Assembly: GCA_901538445.1 (NCBI GenBank) | Contig: LR594584.1 | Location: forward strand, 1,382,935 to 1,446,934 | Source: Gemmataceae bacterium | Lineage (GTDB): Bacteria; Planctomycetota; Planctomycetia; Gemmatales; Gemmataceae | Length of the DNA: 64,000 nt | Direction: 5' to 3' | Shown: positions 7,873-17,500 of the stretch, piece by piece | Numbering within the stretch: position 1 is the stretch's first letter | How the letters are laid out: each line of letters begins with the position of its first letter | The notes under the pieces: model-generated | The model's database searches: none | What the model was told of the DNA's origin: nothing | The model's input: the letters and a program-made list of their open reading frames with translations, nothing else | Made by a program: the position numbers and the translations under genes

Positions 7873-9558
7873 ATGTCCCGCACGTTGTTCGCCTGCACCT
7901 GTTTGGCGCTGGGGCTCCCGACCGCCCCGGCCCGCGCCGCGGAGCTGCCGCCGGCGCTGGCCGCCGTCCCCGGGGACGCGGCCGCGTTCGTCGCGGTCGA
8001 CGTGCCGGCCGTGCTGAACAGCCCGCTGTGTGATGACCTCCAGTACGTCCTCGGGGCCGTCACCCCGGCCGAGGCCGCCGCGTTCGCCAAGAAGTTCCCC
8101 ATCGACCCGCGGACCGTCGAGCACGTCGTGGTCGTCGCGCCGACCGGCGCGACCGTGACGGACCCCCTCCCCGACCTGCACCCCACGGCCGTCTCCGCGC
8201 TCGCCGTGTTCGGGTGCTCGAAGGCGTTCGATCCGGCCGCGCTCCAGAAGGGGTTCTCGCCCGTGGGCCGGGCGAAGTCGTACCGCGGGCGGGTCTACCA
8301 GTTCGAGGACGAGAACTGGACCGGGCTCCTCGTGCTGCCCGGGAACCGCGCGTTCGTGATTGGGGCCGAGGACTCGCTGGTCTGGCTCATCGACCGGTTG
8401 GAGAAGGGCGACGTGCGGGGACCGCTCTCCCCCGCACGCGCCGAGGCCGCGGGCCACGCGCTGTTCTTCGCGGTCAACCCGGCCGCCGCGGTGCCGCCGA
8501 AGCTCGACCTGCCGCCCGCACTCCGGCCGCTCGCGGAGGCGCAGCGGGTGTGCGTGGCCGTCGACCTCGGGAAGTCCATCAAGGGGAGCGTCGAGCTGCA
8601 CTACGCCGACGCCGCCGGGGCGGAGGCCGGCGAGAAGGCGGTGAAGGCCGCCGTGGAACTGGGCCGCACCACGCTCAAGGGGCTGGAAGCGCAGTTGAAG
8701 GAGGTCACCGACAAGCCCCCACCCGGCGGCGACGGCACGGCCGGCCCGGGGGAGTTCCCCAAGCAGGCGTTCGCCCTCCTGGGCATCGGGACGCTGCGGC
8801 GGCTCGACGAGGTGCTCGAGAAGCTCCCGGTGCAACGCGCCGGCACCGCGGTCCGGTTCACGGCCGAGTTGAAGTCGTCCCCGAGCGGGGCCGCGGCCGC
8901 GGCCGCCGCGTTCGCCGGCATCGCGTTCCTGGGCAAGAACGCCGCCACGACGTTCGAGCGGGTCGGGAGGGCGATCAACGACGGCCCCGGCGCGGGCCCC
9001 GAGGAGGCCCGCCTGAAGAAGCTGGCGGCCGCGTTCAACGCCTACCACGCCGAGCACGGCCACTACCCCCCGGCCGCCGCGACCGCGAAGGACGGCACGC
9101 CGCTCCTGAGCTGGCGGGTGGCGCTGCTCCCGTACCTGGGCGAGAAGGAGTTGTACGCCGAGTTCCGGCAGAACGAGCCGTGGGACAGCCTGCACAACAA
9201 GAAGCTCATCGCGAAGATGCCGGCGGTCTTCCCCAAGCCGACCTCGTACAAGCAGAACTACGGCCGGACCAACGCGATGGTCCTGACCGGCCCCGGCACG
9301 CTGTTCGACGGGCCGACCGGGGCGAAGAAGCCGGCGAAGGCGGCGGTTCTGGCGCTCGAGGCGAGCGAGCCGGTGAACGTGTGGTGGACGAAGCCCGCCG
9401 ACCGCCCGGTCGCGCCCGGCAAGCCCCCGGAACTGTTCGGACAGTTCGACTTCAGCAGGTGCTGGGTGCTGTTCACGGACGGAACCGTGAAGGAACTGAC
9501 CAAGCGGGAGGACGCCCCGCGCCTCGCCGAGGTGCTCGGACTGCCGAAGAACCCGTGA
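7873..9558 (+). CDS. DUF1559-type secreted protein of planctomycetes
   Basis: 561 residues with an N-terminal signal peptide (residues 1-22, cleavage near ARA-AEL). Residues 25-380 resemble planctomycete DUF3352-like extracellular domains. From about 375 the protein contains a DUF1559-like core (RLKKLAAAFNAYHAEHGHYP, then LLSWRVALLPYLGE and LHNKKLIAKMP) and the usual C-terminal strand VLFTDGTVKELT. DUF1559 proteins are greatly expanded in planctomycetes and usually begin with a type IV pilin-like leader, which is absent here. Function is unknown. The ATG at 7873 is chosen because the signal peptide begins there, although the reading frame stays open upstream to 7795. Convergent with the cytochrome-WD40 gene. 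Confidence 0.8.
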   Translation: MSRTLFACTCLALGLPTAPARAAELPPALAAVPGDAAAFVAVDVPAVLNSPLCDDLQYVLGAVTPAEAAAFAKKFPIDPRTVEHVVVVAPTGATVTDPLPDLHPTAVSALAVFGCSKAFDPAALQKGFSPVGRAKSYRGRVYQFEDENWTGLLVLPGNRAFVIGAEDSLVWLIDRLEKGDVRGPLSPARAEAAGHALFFAVNPAAAVPPKLDLPPALRPLAEAQRVCVAVDLGKSIKGSVELHYADAAGAEAGEKAVKAAVELGRTTLKGLEAQLKEVTDKPPPGGDGTAGPGEFPKQAFALLGIGTLRRLDEVLEKLPVQRAGTAVRFTAELKSSPSGAAAAAAAFAGIAFLGKNAATTFERVGRAINDGPGAGPEEARLKKLAAAFNAYHAEHGHYPPAAATAKDGTPLLSWRVALLPYLGEKELYAEFRQNEPWDSLHNKKLIAKMPAVFPKPTSYKQNYGRTNAMVLTGPGTLFDGPTGAKKPAKAAVLALEASEPVNVWWTKPADRPVAPGKPPELFGQFDFSRCWVLFTDGTVKELTKREDAPRLAEVLGLPKNP

Positions 9559-9587
9559 TACCGAATCGCGTGGATCAGTTGCTTTTA

Positions 9588-9649
9588 GTGGGGCAGGCAT
9601 TCGCCTGCCTCCAACCGCGTCTGGAGGCAGGCACGAATGCCTGCCCCAC
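9588..9649. repeat. Inverted repeat between convergent genes
   Basis: Arms 9588-9613 and 9622-9649 match apart from a 2-base insertion (arm begins GTGGGGCAGGCATTCG) around an 8-base loop. It fills the gap between two convergent genes, where it could terminate transcription from both sides. No T-run is present. It may also be one member of a dispersed palindromic family, but no second copy is seen in this window. Confidence 0.8.
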
Positions 9650-9720
9650 CAGATCGAAACGAATCCGTGCGATCCGGGATGAGTGCGCCTGATCCGGCCC
9701 CCGGCACCTGGGGGCCGCGG

Positions 9721-12390
9721 TCACGGCTGCGCGTACGGGATCGTGTCGGGCGGGCCGACGGGGTGGTCGATCCGCTCGGGCGGGACCATCGGCCGCGGCC
9801 CCATGAACTTGTCCACCTTCCACGGCAGCACGGTGAGCTCGCGGTCGCCCGAGATCGTCTGCGTGCCGTTGGCGAGGAACGCGGCGGTCACGACCGGGTG
9901 GCCGTGCTTGCCGAACACCGCGGCCGGGGCCGCCTTCACCGCCGTGTCCCACAGCCGCACCGTGCCGTCGGCCCCGCCGGTGAGCACCCACTTCCCGTCC
10001 TTCAGCGCCACCGACCGCACCGGCCCGGTGTGGCCGGTCAGGGTGAAGTCGGCCGCGGTCTCGCCGAGCTTCCACACGCGCGTCGTGCCGTCGTCGCTGC
10101 CGGCCGCGTACCACTTCCCGTTCGGGCTCACGCCGAGGCTCACGACCGGGGCGCGGAACGGGCCGTGCGTGCGCACGGGCTTGCCCGTCCCCAATTCGAG
10201 AACGTGAACCGAGCGGTTGGCGGCGACGAAGACGTGCGCGCCCGTCGGGTCCACCGCCAAGGCCGTAACTGTCCCTTGCTTTTCGAGCCGCCAGAGTTCT
10301 TCGCCGGTGGCAACCTTCCAGGCGGCAACCACGCCGTCGAACCCGCCGGAGACGCCCCACTTCCCGTTCGGGTTGAACGCGACGGCGCTCACGAGGCCGG
10401 CGTGCTCGGCGTACTTACGCACCTCCCGTCCGCTGTCGATGTCCCACACGCGGGCGGTGCCGTCCATGCTCCCGCTGATCGCGAACTTGCCGTCGAGCGA
10501 GAGCGCCACCGACCACACGCTGGCGGTGTGCCCGACGAGCGGCTTCACGGCCCGGCGGCCCTCGACGTCCCACAGCCGCACGCTCCGGTCCGACGACGCG
10601 ACGACGGCCCGCAGCCCGTCGGCGGTGAACGCCATCTGGTTCGCGGAACCGTCGCGCGATTCGAGCGGGTCGAGCTCGCCGGTGTTGTCGGCGTTGGTCG
10701 GGCCGTTCAGGCTCGCGAGGAACAGCGTGCCGAGCTTGAGTTCGCGGGTGACGTCGCCGAACGCCTGGAGCCAGATCTGCCGGCTCACGGTGCCGCCGGC
10801 CGCCCGCAGCGCGCCGAAGTGCTTGCGGAGCGTCTCGGACGTGTCGATCTTCTCGCGGAGCTGGTTCGGCGTGAGCCCGACCTCGGCGGCCGCGACCTCC
10901 AGGTCGAGGTCGGCCTCGTACTTCAGCGTGATCGTGCTGACGGCCTCGTACTTGGACACCCGCGCGCCGGTCTTCGCGACCGCGACCGCGTAGTTCTTGG
11001 CGTCGTCCTCCATCGACTTGATGACGGCATCCTTGCCGGGGTAGAGCGCCTTGATGAGGTCGCCCTCGGCCCGGGTGAACGCCTTCGGGTTCTTGGCGAG
11101 ATGGTCGAACACCTGGTCGGCCTTCGGGATGATCCCGGTGACGTGGCACGACATGCACGACACCCCGGCCTCGACGGCCCGGTCCGGCCGCTTCGGGTCG
11201 CTGACGATCGCCTGCGGGGCCTTGTCGAGCCGGTTGTTGTTCGCGTTCATGATGTAGTAGGCGTGCAGGCCGTTGGGCAGCGCGAAGATGGCCTCGCCGC
11301 CGGCGTGCTTGAACGGGAACTCGGCGAGCCCGGCCGGCCCGAGCGGGAACGCGAACACGTTCCGCGGGTCCGGGACGAGGTTCCCGTTGAGCCGGTCGCC
11401 GAGGTTCGCGGGCGGCTCGTCGAAGTCGTAGGTCCGCCAGTACATCCCGTGCGCCGAGTCGTGCCTCTCCAGGATTCGGTTGAAGCGCGAGATGCCGCTG
11501 CCGTTGAACGCGGCCCGCTCGACCCGCTCCTGCTGGATGTTGGCGACCGCGTCCACCCGCAGCAACTTCTCGACCTCGGTGACGCTCGCGGGGAGTTGCA
11601 GCACGTCGTAGTACAGCGGCGCGCGGCTCGCGGTGGCGACGAACCAGTCGGCCCGGACCACCGGCACCTTCGTGAGCGTGCCGACACTCGCGGCACGGGC
11701 CGCGGTGGTGTCTTCGAGGACGCCGTAGGGGTACTCTTGCAGGACGCGGTTCCAGATGGTCGCGTCCCAGACATACCACCGCAGGTCGATCCGCAGCACC
11801 GTCTTGAGCGGGTCCACCGCGACCGGGTTCACGACCTTCGAGCCCCACGACAGACTGTTGACGAGCTTGTTCAGGGCGTTGCGGTAGGTCTGAAGTTCCT
11901 CGGCCGACAGGCCGGCGTTGTGCAGGTGCGCGAGCGAGAAGTACCGCTGGAACCGGCGACTCCGGCGGTCCATCGTCTCCAGATCCGCGAGGATGTGGTT
12001 GTAGACGTCGCCGCTGGCGACGATGGTGCGCGTCGGGGCGGCGTCGCCGGTCGATGCGCCGGCCGCGATCCACTTCTTGACCGCCTCGATTTCTTCGGCC
12101 GACGGCCGGTCCTTCTCGCCGGGCGGCGGCATGGTGCCGTCGTCGATCCGCTTGAACAGGCGGCTCGCGGCCGGGTCGCCGGGGACGACCTTCTTGCGGC
12201 CGACGAGCTTCGCCAGGTCGGTGACGTAGTTCACCCCGCCCTCGACCGCGCCGTCCTGCCCGTGGCACCGGTAGCAGTGCGCCTTGAGGACCGCCTGGGC
12301 GCTCGCCGCGAGTTCCTTACTCTCGGCCGCGAAGGCAGGAGATGCGACCAGGGCGAGTGCGGCGGCGAGCGGAACAGTGCGAGCGTGCAT
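9721..12390 (-). CDS. c-type cytochrome fused to a WD40 propeller (PSCyt-like, secreted)
   Basis: 889 residues with a signal peptide (1-21). The haem motif CYRCH (39-43) lies in a planctomycete cytochrome (PSCyt1-like) domain that ends with the typical DGTMPPPGEKDRPSAEEIEAV stretch. A long middle region of unknown function includes a second haem motif CMSCH (412-416). Residues about 585-870 carry WD40-type repeats (for example SVRLWDVEG, TARVWDIDSG, TTRVWKLG, TVRLWDTA). The protein is probably periplasmic or cell-surface, with the propeller as an interaction platform. Its substrate is unknown. It is last in a minus-strand run with the Uma2, VWA and caspase genes, 123 bases after the Uma2 stop. 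Confidence 0.8.
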   Translation of the reverse strand: MHARTVPLAAALALVASPAFAAESKELAASAQAVLKAHCYRCHGQDGAVEGGVNYVTDLAKLVGRKKVVPGDPAASRLFKRIDDGTMPPPGEKDRPSAEEIEAVKKWIAAGASTGDAAPTRTIVASGDVYNHILADLETMDRRSRRFQRYFSLAHLHNAGLSAEELQTYRNALNKLVNSLSWGSKVVNPVAVDPLKTVLRIDLRWYVWDATIWNRVLQEYPYGVLEDTTAARAASVGTLTKVPVVRADWFVATASRAPLYYDVLQLPASVTEVEKLLRVDAVANIQQERVERAAFNGSGISRFNRILERHDSAHGMYWRTYDFDEPPANLGDRLNGNLVPDPRNVFAFPLGPAGLAEFPFKHAGGEAIFALPNGLHAYYIMNANNNRLDKAPQAIVSDPKRPDRAVEAGVSCMSCHVTGIIPKADQVFDHLAKNPKAFTRAEGDLIKALYPGKDAVIKSMEDDAKNYAVAVAKTGARVSKYEAVSTITLKYEADLDLEVAAAEVGLTPNQLREKIDTSETLRKHFGALRAAGGTVSRQIWLQAFGDVTRELKLGTLFLASLNGPTNADNTGELDPLESRDGSANQMAFTADGLRAVVASSDRSVRLWDVEGRRAVKPLVGHTASVWSVALSLDGKFAISGSMDGTARVWDIDSGREVRKYAEHAGLVSAVAFNPNGKWGVSGGFDGVVAAWKVATGEELWRLEKQGTVTALAVDPTGAHVFVAANRSVHVLELGTGKPVRTHGPFRAPVVSLGVSPNGKWYAAGSDDGTTRVWKLGETAADFTLTGHTGPVRSVALKDGKWVLTGGADGTVRLWDTAVKAAPAAVFGKHGHPVVTAAFLANGTQTISGDRELTVLPWKVDKFMGPRPMVPPERIDHPVGPPDTIPYAQP

Positions 12391-12513
12391 GTGCGTCGTC
12401 CCCCGTGCGGGCGCGGAGTCTCTTACCAGTCAGACGACACCGCGGGTTGGAGCGATTGCCCCGGAGCGCCAATCCGGGAAAGAAGTGAGGCCGGGCGTGA
12501 ACGAACCTGCTGC

Positions 12514-13194
12514 TCACCGCTTCTTGCGCTTCGGCTTCGGGGCGACTTCGAGGTCGGCGAACAGGCGGGCGACGGGGACCGAGAACCCCGGAAGCACGTC
12601 GCCGCCGTCGAGCGTATCGGCGGTGGTCAGTTCGGTGACGTCGTCGGGCGACGTGAACACGCGGACGGTGCGGCGCTTCGGGTCCACGAACCACACCAGT
12701 TGCACGCCGGCGAGGAAGTACTCCTTGAGCTTCCGCTCCATTTCCAGGCGGGTGTTCTTCTTGCTCAGCACCTCGACGCACAGGTCCGGGGCGAGGTCCG
12801 GGATCGGCTCGCTCGGCACCTTGCCGCCCGGCAGACGGTCCCAGTGCGTGTACGACACGTCCGGGATGCGCACGAGCTTCTTGAGGAACTTGAGGGTGCC
12901 CGCCTCGCCGAGGATGAGCCCCTTCAGGTTCCTCGCTTCGAGGTACGAGTAAAAGAGGTGCGAGATGTAGTTCGCGATCGACGATTCCGCGGCTCCCATG
13001 CCCTTCTCCACGAGAGTGCCATCGACGAGTTCGAACAGCCGCTTGTGCTTTTCGTAGAGTCGCAGGACGTCGCGTGGGGTGGCGGTGCCGGGGGCGGGGT
13101 CCATGAGCACGCGCTCGGGGGGGATGTTCCCGAGCCGTGTGAACAGGTCGTGGAATGTTGCGAGTGAGACGGCGGTCGCACGCTTCGCACCCAT
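12514..13194 (-). CDS. Uma2-family (DUF820) restriction-endonuclease-fold protein
   Basis: 226 residues, cytoplasmic. The Uma2 core is recognisable: FELVDGTLVEK (54-64), D112 in PDVS, and PDLCVEVLSKKNT (136-148) with E141, followed by the helix KLKEYFLAGVQLVWFVDP. These acidic residues match the PD-(D/E)xK-type nuclease fold assigned to the family. The family is common in cyanobacteria and planctomycetes, often in many copies, and its cellular role is not established. The C-terminus is very basic (KPKRKKR), compatible with nucleic-acid binding. The upstream gap to the VWA gene is occupied by a large inverted repeat. Confidence 0.82.
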   Translation of the reverse strand: MGAKRATAVSLATFHDLFTRLGNIPPERVLMDPAPGTATPRDVLRLYEKHKRLFELVDGTLVEKGMGAAESSIANYISHLFYSYLEARNLKGLILGEAGTLKFLKKLVRIPDVSYTHWDRLPGGKVPSEPIPDLAPDLCVEVLSKKNTRLEMERKLKEYFLAGVQLVWFVDPKRRTVRVFTSPDDVTELTTADTLDGGDVLPGFSVPVARLFADLEVAPKPKRKKR

Positions 13195-13275
13195 CGCGGT
13201 CCCTCCAGAGTGCGTGCAGCGTACCCGGTCCGCGAGATGGGAGCAACGCCGGGCGGCAACCGGAACCGCGTGCGT

Positions 13276-13391
13276 CCCACACCCGGGGCGGTGCCCCGGG
13301 CTCAGATTGTCCCAGCCCTTCGGGCTGAAGACCTGCTTGCAGGCTGAAAGCCTGCGACAATCTCAGCCCGGGGCACCGCCCCGGGTGTGGG
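13276..13391. repeat. Large composite inverted repeat
   Basis: 36-base arms at 13276-13311 and 13356-13391 match with one mismatch. The 44-base centre holds smaller hairpins (AGCCCTTCGGGCT, CCTGCTTGCAGG, AGGCTGAAAGCCT). The left arm and part of the centre recur with three mismatches at 24127-24181, so this is a dispersed element. It fills the gap between the VWA stop (13403) and the Uma2 start (13194). Confidence 0.9.
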
Positions 13392-13402
13392 GCGATGGGA
13401 GC

Positions 13403-14335
13403 CTACCGCCGACCGCGGCTGGAGGCGACGGGTGCGACCGAGGCGCTCACGGCCTGCACCACCGTCGCCGTCGCGCCGGCTTCTTCAAGGTCCGACTCGA
13501 CCTCGGTCAGGTCCACCTTCTCTTCGGTCAGCCCGATCACCGACGCGATTAGCTCGCAGATCCCGGCCGGGTCTTCGAGCTTCAGCACGTTCTGCCCGAG
13601 GTAGCGGGTCCACCGCTTGCGGATCTCCTCGTTGCCGTAGTGGCTCGTCATCCGCGGGATGACGTAGTACACCTCGTACCGCTGCCGCAGCTTCTCGATC
13701 ACCTCCTCGAAAGGGATGTCGGCCTGGATGCCGTCCCCGATGACGGCCCGGATCTCTTTGTGCTTCACCTTCGGGTACGGGGCCTCGTCGCCGATCACGA
13801 ACAAATAGCCCTTCTTGCCGCGCTTCTCGAAGCAGTCGATGGCGGTGTGCCACGCCATGAAGTACATCGCGAGTTCGTACGACTCGGTGATGTGCCCGCC
13901 GCCGCCCCCCTCGAGGTACAGCTTGCCGAGGTCGTCCTCGATCTCCAGGCCCGACTCGAACTGGCCGACCTGGAGCGGGGCCTGGTCGCACGTCGCGTCG
14001 CCGATCGCGCCGACCAGGATCTGCGGGTGCGCGAGGTACCCCTTGCGGATCAGCAGGTTCATGAGCCGCGGGAGGTTCTGCTGCAGCACCCGCGGCACCG
14101 ACTGCATGCTCCCGGTCACGTCGAACAGCACGGCGACCGCGTGGCTCTCGGGGTGCGCCTCGCTGTCCCGCGACTCGCGGGCGATGACCCCGAGCGGGTT
14201 CATCTTCTGGTGGACGCGGGTCTGGGCGCGGCCGGCCACGACGTCCGCGTGGTGCTCGAACGCGTCGCGGCCGCTCTTCTTCCGGCTCGAAGCCCGCTCG
14301 TGGTACTCGTCGTCCGACCAGCGTGTGCCGCCCAT
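13403..14335 (-). CDS. von Willebrand factor A (VWA) domain protein
   Basis: 310 residues, no signal peptide or membrane span. A charged N-terminus (residues 1-60) precedes a VWA domain of about 200 residues. The MIDAS-like motif DVTGSM (72-77) is DxTxS rather than the usual DxSxS. The domain also contains GHITESYELAMYF, typical of the second metal loop, and GYLFVIGDEAPYPKV. VWA proteins bind metal and protein partners; some work with AAA ATPases, but none is adjacent. The start is the ATG at 14335, which opens the recognisable MGGTRWSDDEYHERA segment. It lies downstream of the caspase gene on the same strand with a 239-base gap in which nothing else was seen. Confidence 0.8.
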   Translation of the reverse strand: MGGTRWSDDEYHERASSRKKSGRDAFEHHADVVAGRAQTRVHQKMNPLGVIARESRDSEAHPESHAVAVLFDVTGSMQSVPRVLQQNLPRLMNLLIRKGYLAHPQILVGAIGDATCDQAPLQVGQFESGLEIEDDLGKLYLEGGGGGHITESYELAMYFMAWHTAIDCFEKRGKKGYLFVIGDEAPYPKVKHKEIRAVIGDGIQADIPFEEVIEKLRQRYEVYYVIPRMTSHYGNEEIRKRWTRYLGQNVLKLEDPAGICELIASVIGLTEEKVDLTEVESDLEEAGATATVVQAVSASVAPVASSRGRR

Positions 14336-14574
14336 GCGAGGCTCCTGAGATGTGGTGCTGATGTGAGGGTGCGCCCCTCCAGAGAGAGGCACCCGGGACC
14401 CCGCGGGTTCGCGAGCCGTCCCTGCTTTGTGATTCGCCGACACGAGGCCGGGATTTCGAAGTGCGACGGAGGTTGAGTTGTGTCCGGTCCGGGCCCGAGC
14501 GCCGAGCGAGGGTCCACGCTCGTCCCTCGCTCCTCGGCACCGACCCCGACGCCGAGGAGCCGCCGCTCGCCGGG

Positions 14575-17500
14575 TCACTTCCTCAGAAGCGCCGCACGCG
14601 GAAGGTCGGTCGGTCGCGGGAAGCAGATCGGGTTCTGGGCGCTCCCGGGGCGGACCTCGCGGACCAGGGCCGGGACGCGCTCGGCGAGGTAGCCGTACAG
14701 CTCGGCCGTGGAGACGGTCCCGTCGCTGTCGGCGTCGGCGGTGCGGAACCGCGGCCCGAGCGCCTCCAGGACCGCGTAGGTGAACACCCCGTGCCCGAGC
14801 GCGTCGTCCTCGAACGCCAGCTCCCCCTGGTCGCACGAGGCGATGACCGTCGGCCCCTGCCCGTTGGGGACGAGCCGCCGCAGCACGTTCGCCCCGGCCG
14901 CGCCGCCCGAGTGGCAGGCGTCGAGCAGGACGAGCTTCCGGCAGTTCACCCCGGCGAGCGCCTCGAACAGCTCGTCGCACGAGACGGCCGTGGCCCCGGG
15001 CCGGGCCGGGGCGTAGTCGGGGCAGCACAGCACGAACAGCCCCGCGTCGCGGGCGAGGCCGCGGGCCGCGAGTTCCTTCGGGGCCGCGTCGGGCGGGCCG
15101 CCCCCCGGGAGCAGCAGGTCGCCGTGCCCCGCGAAGAACACGACCAGCAGGTCGTCGGGCCGGACCGCGGCCTTCTTCAGGTCGGCCAGCGCCGCGAGGA
15201 TGCCCTTGCGGTCGGCCGCCTCTTCGAGGACCGCGGCGACCTCCCCGTTCTTGAAGAACTTCCCGTCCCCGCGGTAGTTGAGGAGCGCCTTGCGGACGCC
15301 GGTGGCGTCGGCACTCGCCTTCCCGAGGTCGCCGAGCGAACGCGCCCCGGCGACGGCGGTGCGGTGCGCGGCGTAGTCGTTGATGCCGACCGCGAGCCCC
15401 ACGAGGTTCGGCTCGGCGGCCTTCGCCGGGTTGCGGACCACGCCCCCCGCCTCGGCCCGGCCGCGGGCCGCGTTCAGCGCCACCACGGTCACCTTGTTGT
15501 CCCCGGCCCGGAACGCGCCCGCGGGGATCACGACGTCCTCGCGGAACGCCTCCTTTCCGCGGCCGGGCCAGGTGCGGAGCCGGAAGTCGTTCACCCACAA
15601 CTCGACCCGCTCGGGGAGCAGGTCCGGGTCGTTGCCCCGCGGGTTGACGGCGACGCCGAGCTTCACCCCGTCCTCGCGGACGGTGCCGCTCTGGAGCGCC
15701 AACTCGACCGGCGGCGGCTCGACCTCGCGGAACGACCGCTTCCGCGGGTTGTCGCCGGTGGCCTCCTTGAGCGCCGCGGCGACCGACCGCGTGGCGACCA
15801 GCTTCGTGATGACGTCGGGCCGCAGGAACAGGTGCTTGTACCGTTCGAGCGGCTGGAACTCGGGCGTGCCGGCGACGTCCGGGGCGTTGACGTGCCACCC
15901 GAGCACGCGGTCGCCGTGGGCCGAGGCGGTGTAGTAGTACGACCCGTGCCACATCCACAGGACCGAGTCGGTGAGCCGGCCGCGCTCGTCGAACGCCGGG
16001 AACCACTTCCACAGCGGCCGCTGCTTGAGGCGGGTCGGCGTGGCGCGCCGCTCGCCCTTGTCGGTGACCCAGCCGAAGAACAACTCCACGCCGGACAGCG
16101 GCTCCGCGAGCAGTGCGGCCGCGGCCGCGGCGGTGCCGACCTCGGCGCGCTTCGGCCGCCGGTCGAACACGGCCTTCCCGCCGACGGCGAGCACCTCGAT
16201 CCGGTCGCCGGCGGTCAGCCCGGCCTCCCACGCGGGCGAGCCGGCATCGACGGCGCGCACCACGAGGTTGCCGCCGTCCACTCCAAAGGCCGCGCCGAGT
16301 GCGGCCTGCGACTTCCAGTCTTCGAGGCTCCACGCGGCGACCGTCTGGTCGGCCCCGGCGGTGACGAACCACTCGCCGGTCTTGTCGGCGGCCACGGCGT
16401 TCACCTCGGCCCCGTGGCCGATGAACAGCTTCGCGCGTTGCAGTTCGAGCGCGCCAGTGCGGGGGTTCTTCACGGCCCTCGCGGGGTCGAGTTCGAACAG
16501 CGAGCAGCCGTAGTAGTGGCCGACGACGACGCGCGCCGGCTTCCCCTCGGCGGTGGGCACGAAGGTGTAGCAGGTCGGGGCCTGGTCGAGGTCCACGTCG
16601 AGCACGAGCCGGAGCCGCTCGGCGGTGCCGTCGGGCTTCTTGCGCTCGGCGTGCCACACGAACCGCGACGCCTCGTCGGGCACGACCTCCCAGCCGCCGG
16701 CGGTGCGGACCGGGCCGAGCCAGGTGCCGCGGTCGTTCGGGGCGAACGCGAACCGGGGGACGTTGAACCGGAGCCACGGGCCGGTGCCGCGGTCGTTCGG
16801 GTCGGTGGCCGCGGGGTTGCGCCCGGTCTTCACGGCGATCACCTCGCCGCTCTCGGACAGGTTCACCGCGTAGAGCCGCCGCCCGCCGCCGCGGACCACC
16901 GAGAGCGGCTTCTCGGGCGTTGCGAGGTCGAGCAGGGTCACCTCGTCGGCGTCGCCGCCCGCGATCGCGAGCCGGTCGAGCGTGGGGTGGAACCCCATCG
17001 CCTCGGCGCGGCCGGCGAACTTCAGCTTCTTCGGGGCGGCGACCTTCTCGGCGAGCGGGTCGGCGTAGAGCCAGAGCTGGTCGTCGGGCTCCATGTAGAA
17101 CCGCGGCTTCTTCTCCCCGGCGGGCAGCGCCGAGCCGACGCCGACGGCGACCCGGCCGGTCTTCGGGTGGACGGCGAACGACCGCGCGAAGTGGTCGGTG
17201 GGCAACTCGACTCGACGGGTGCCCTTGCCGTCGGCGGAGCGGAGCAAAACGAGCGGGCCGGTGGTCGCGGCGACGAGCCACTTGCCGTCCCCGGTCCACT
17301 CGGCGGCGTGAACGCGGTACCGCTCGGGCTGCCCGGCGAACACCTCGAACACCGTGCGGCCCTCGGGCGCCGCCGCGGCGGGGTCGTCGGTGAGCTTGCC
17401 CTTCAAGTCGCAGGCGAGCACCTGCCCGTGCGACGAGACGGCCAGCATCGTGTCCGCGTCCGGGAAGCGGATGTTGCGGGTGAAGTTGAGTTGGTCCGGA

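Noticed and set aside
6451..9600. A 1049-codon open frame on the minus strand
   Set aside because: Lies opposite the K+ channel and DUF1559 genes, is Arg/Gly/Pro-rich and shows no domain; a shadow frame.
9637..13167. A 1176-codon open frame on the plus strand
   Set aside because: Antisense to the cytochrome-WD40 and Uma2 genes with typical shadow composition.
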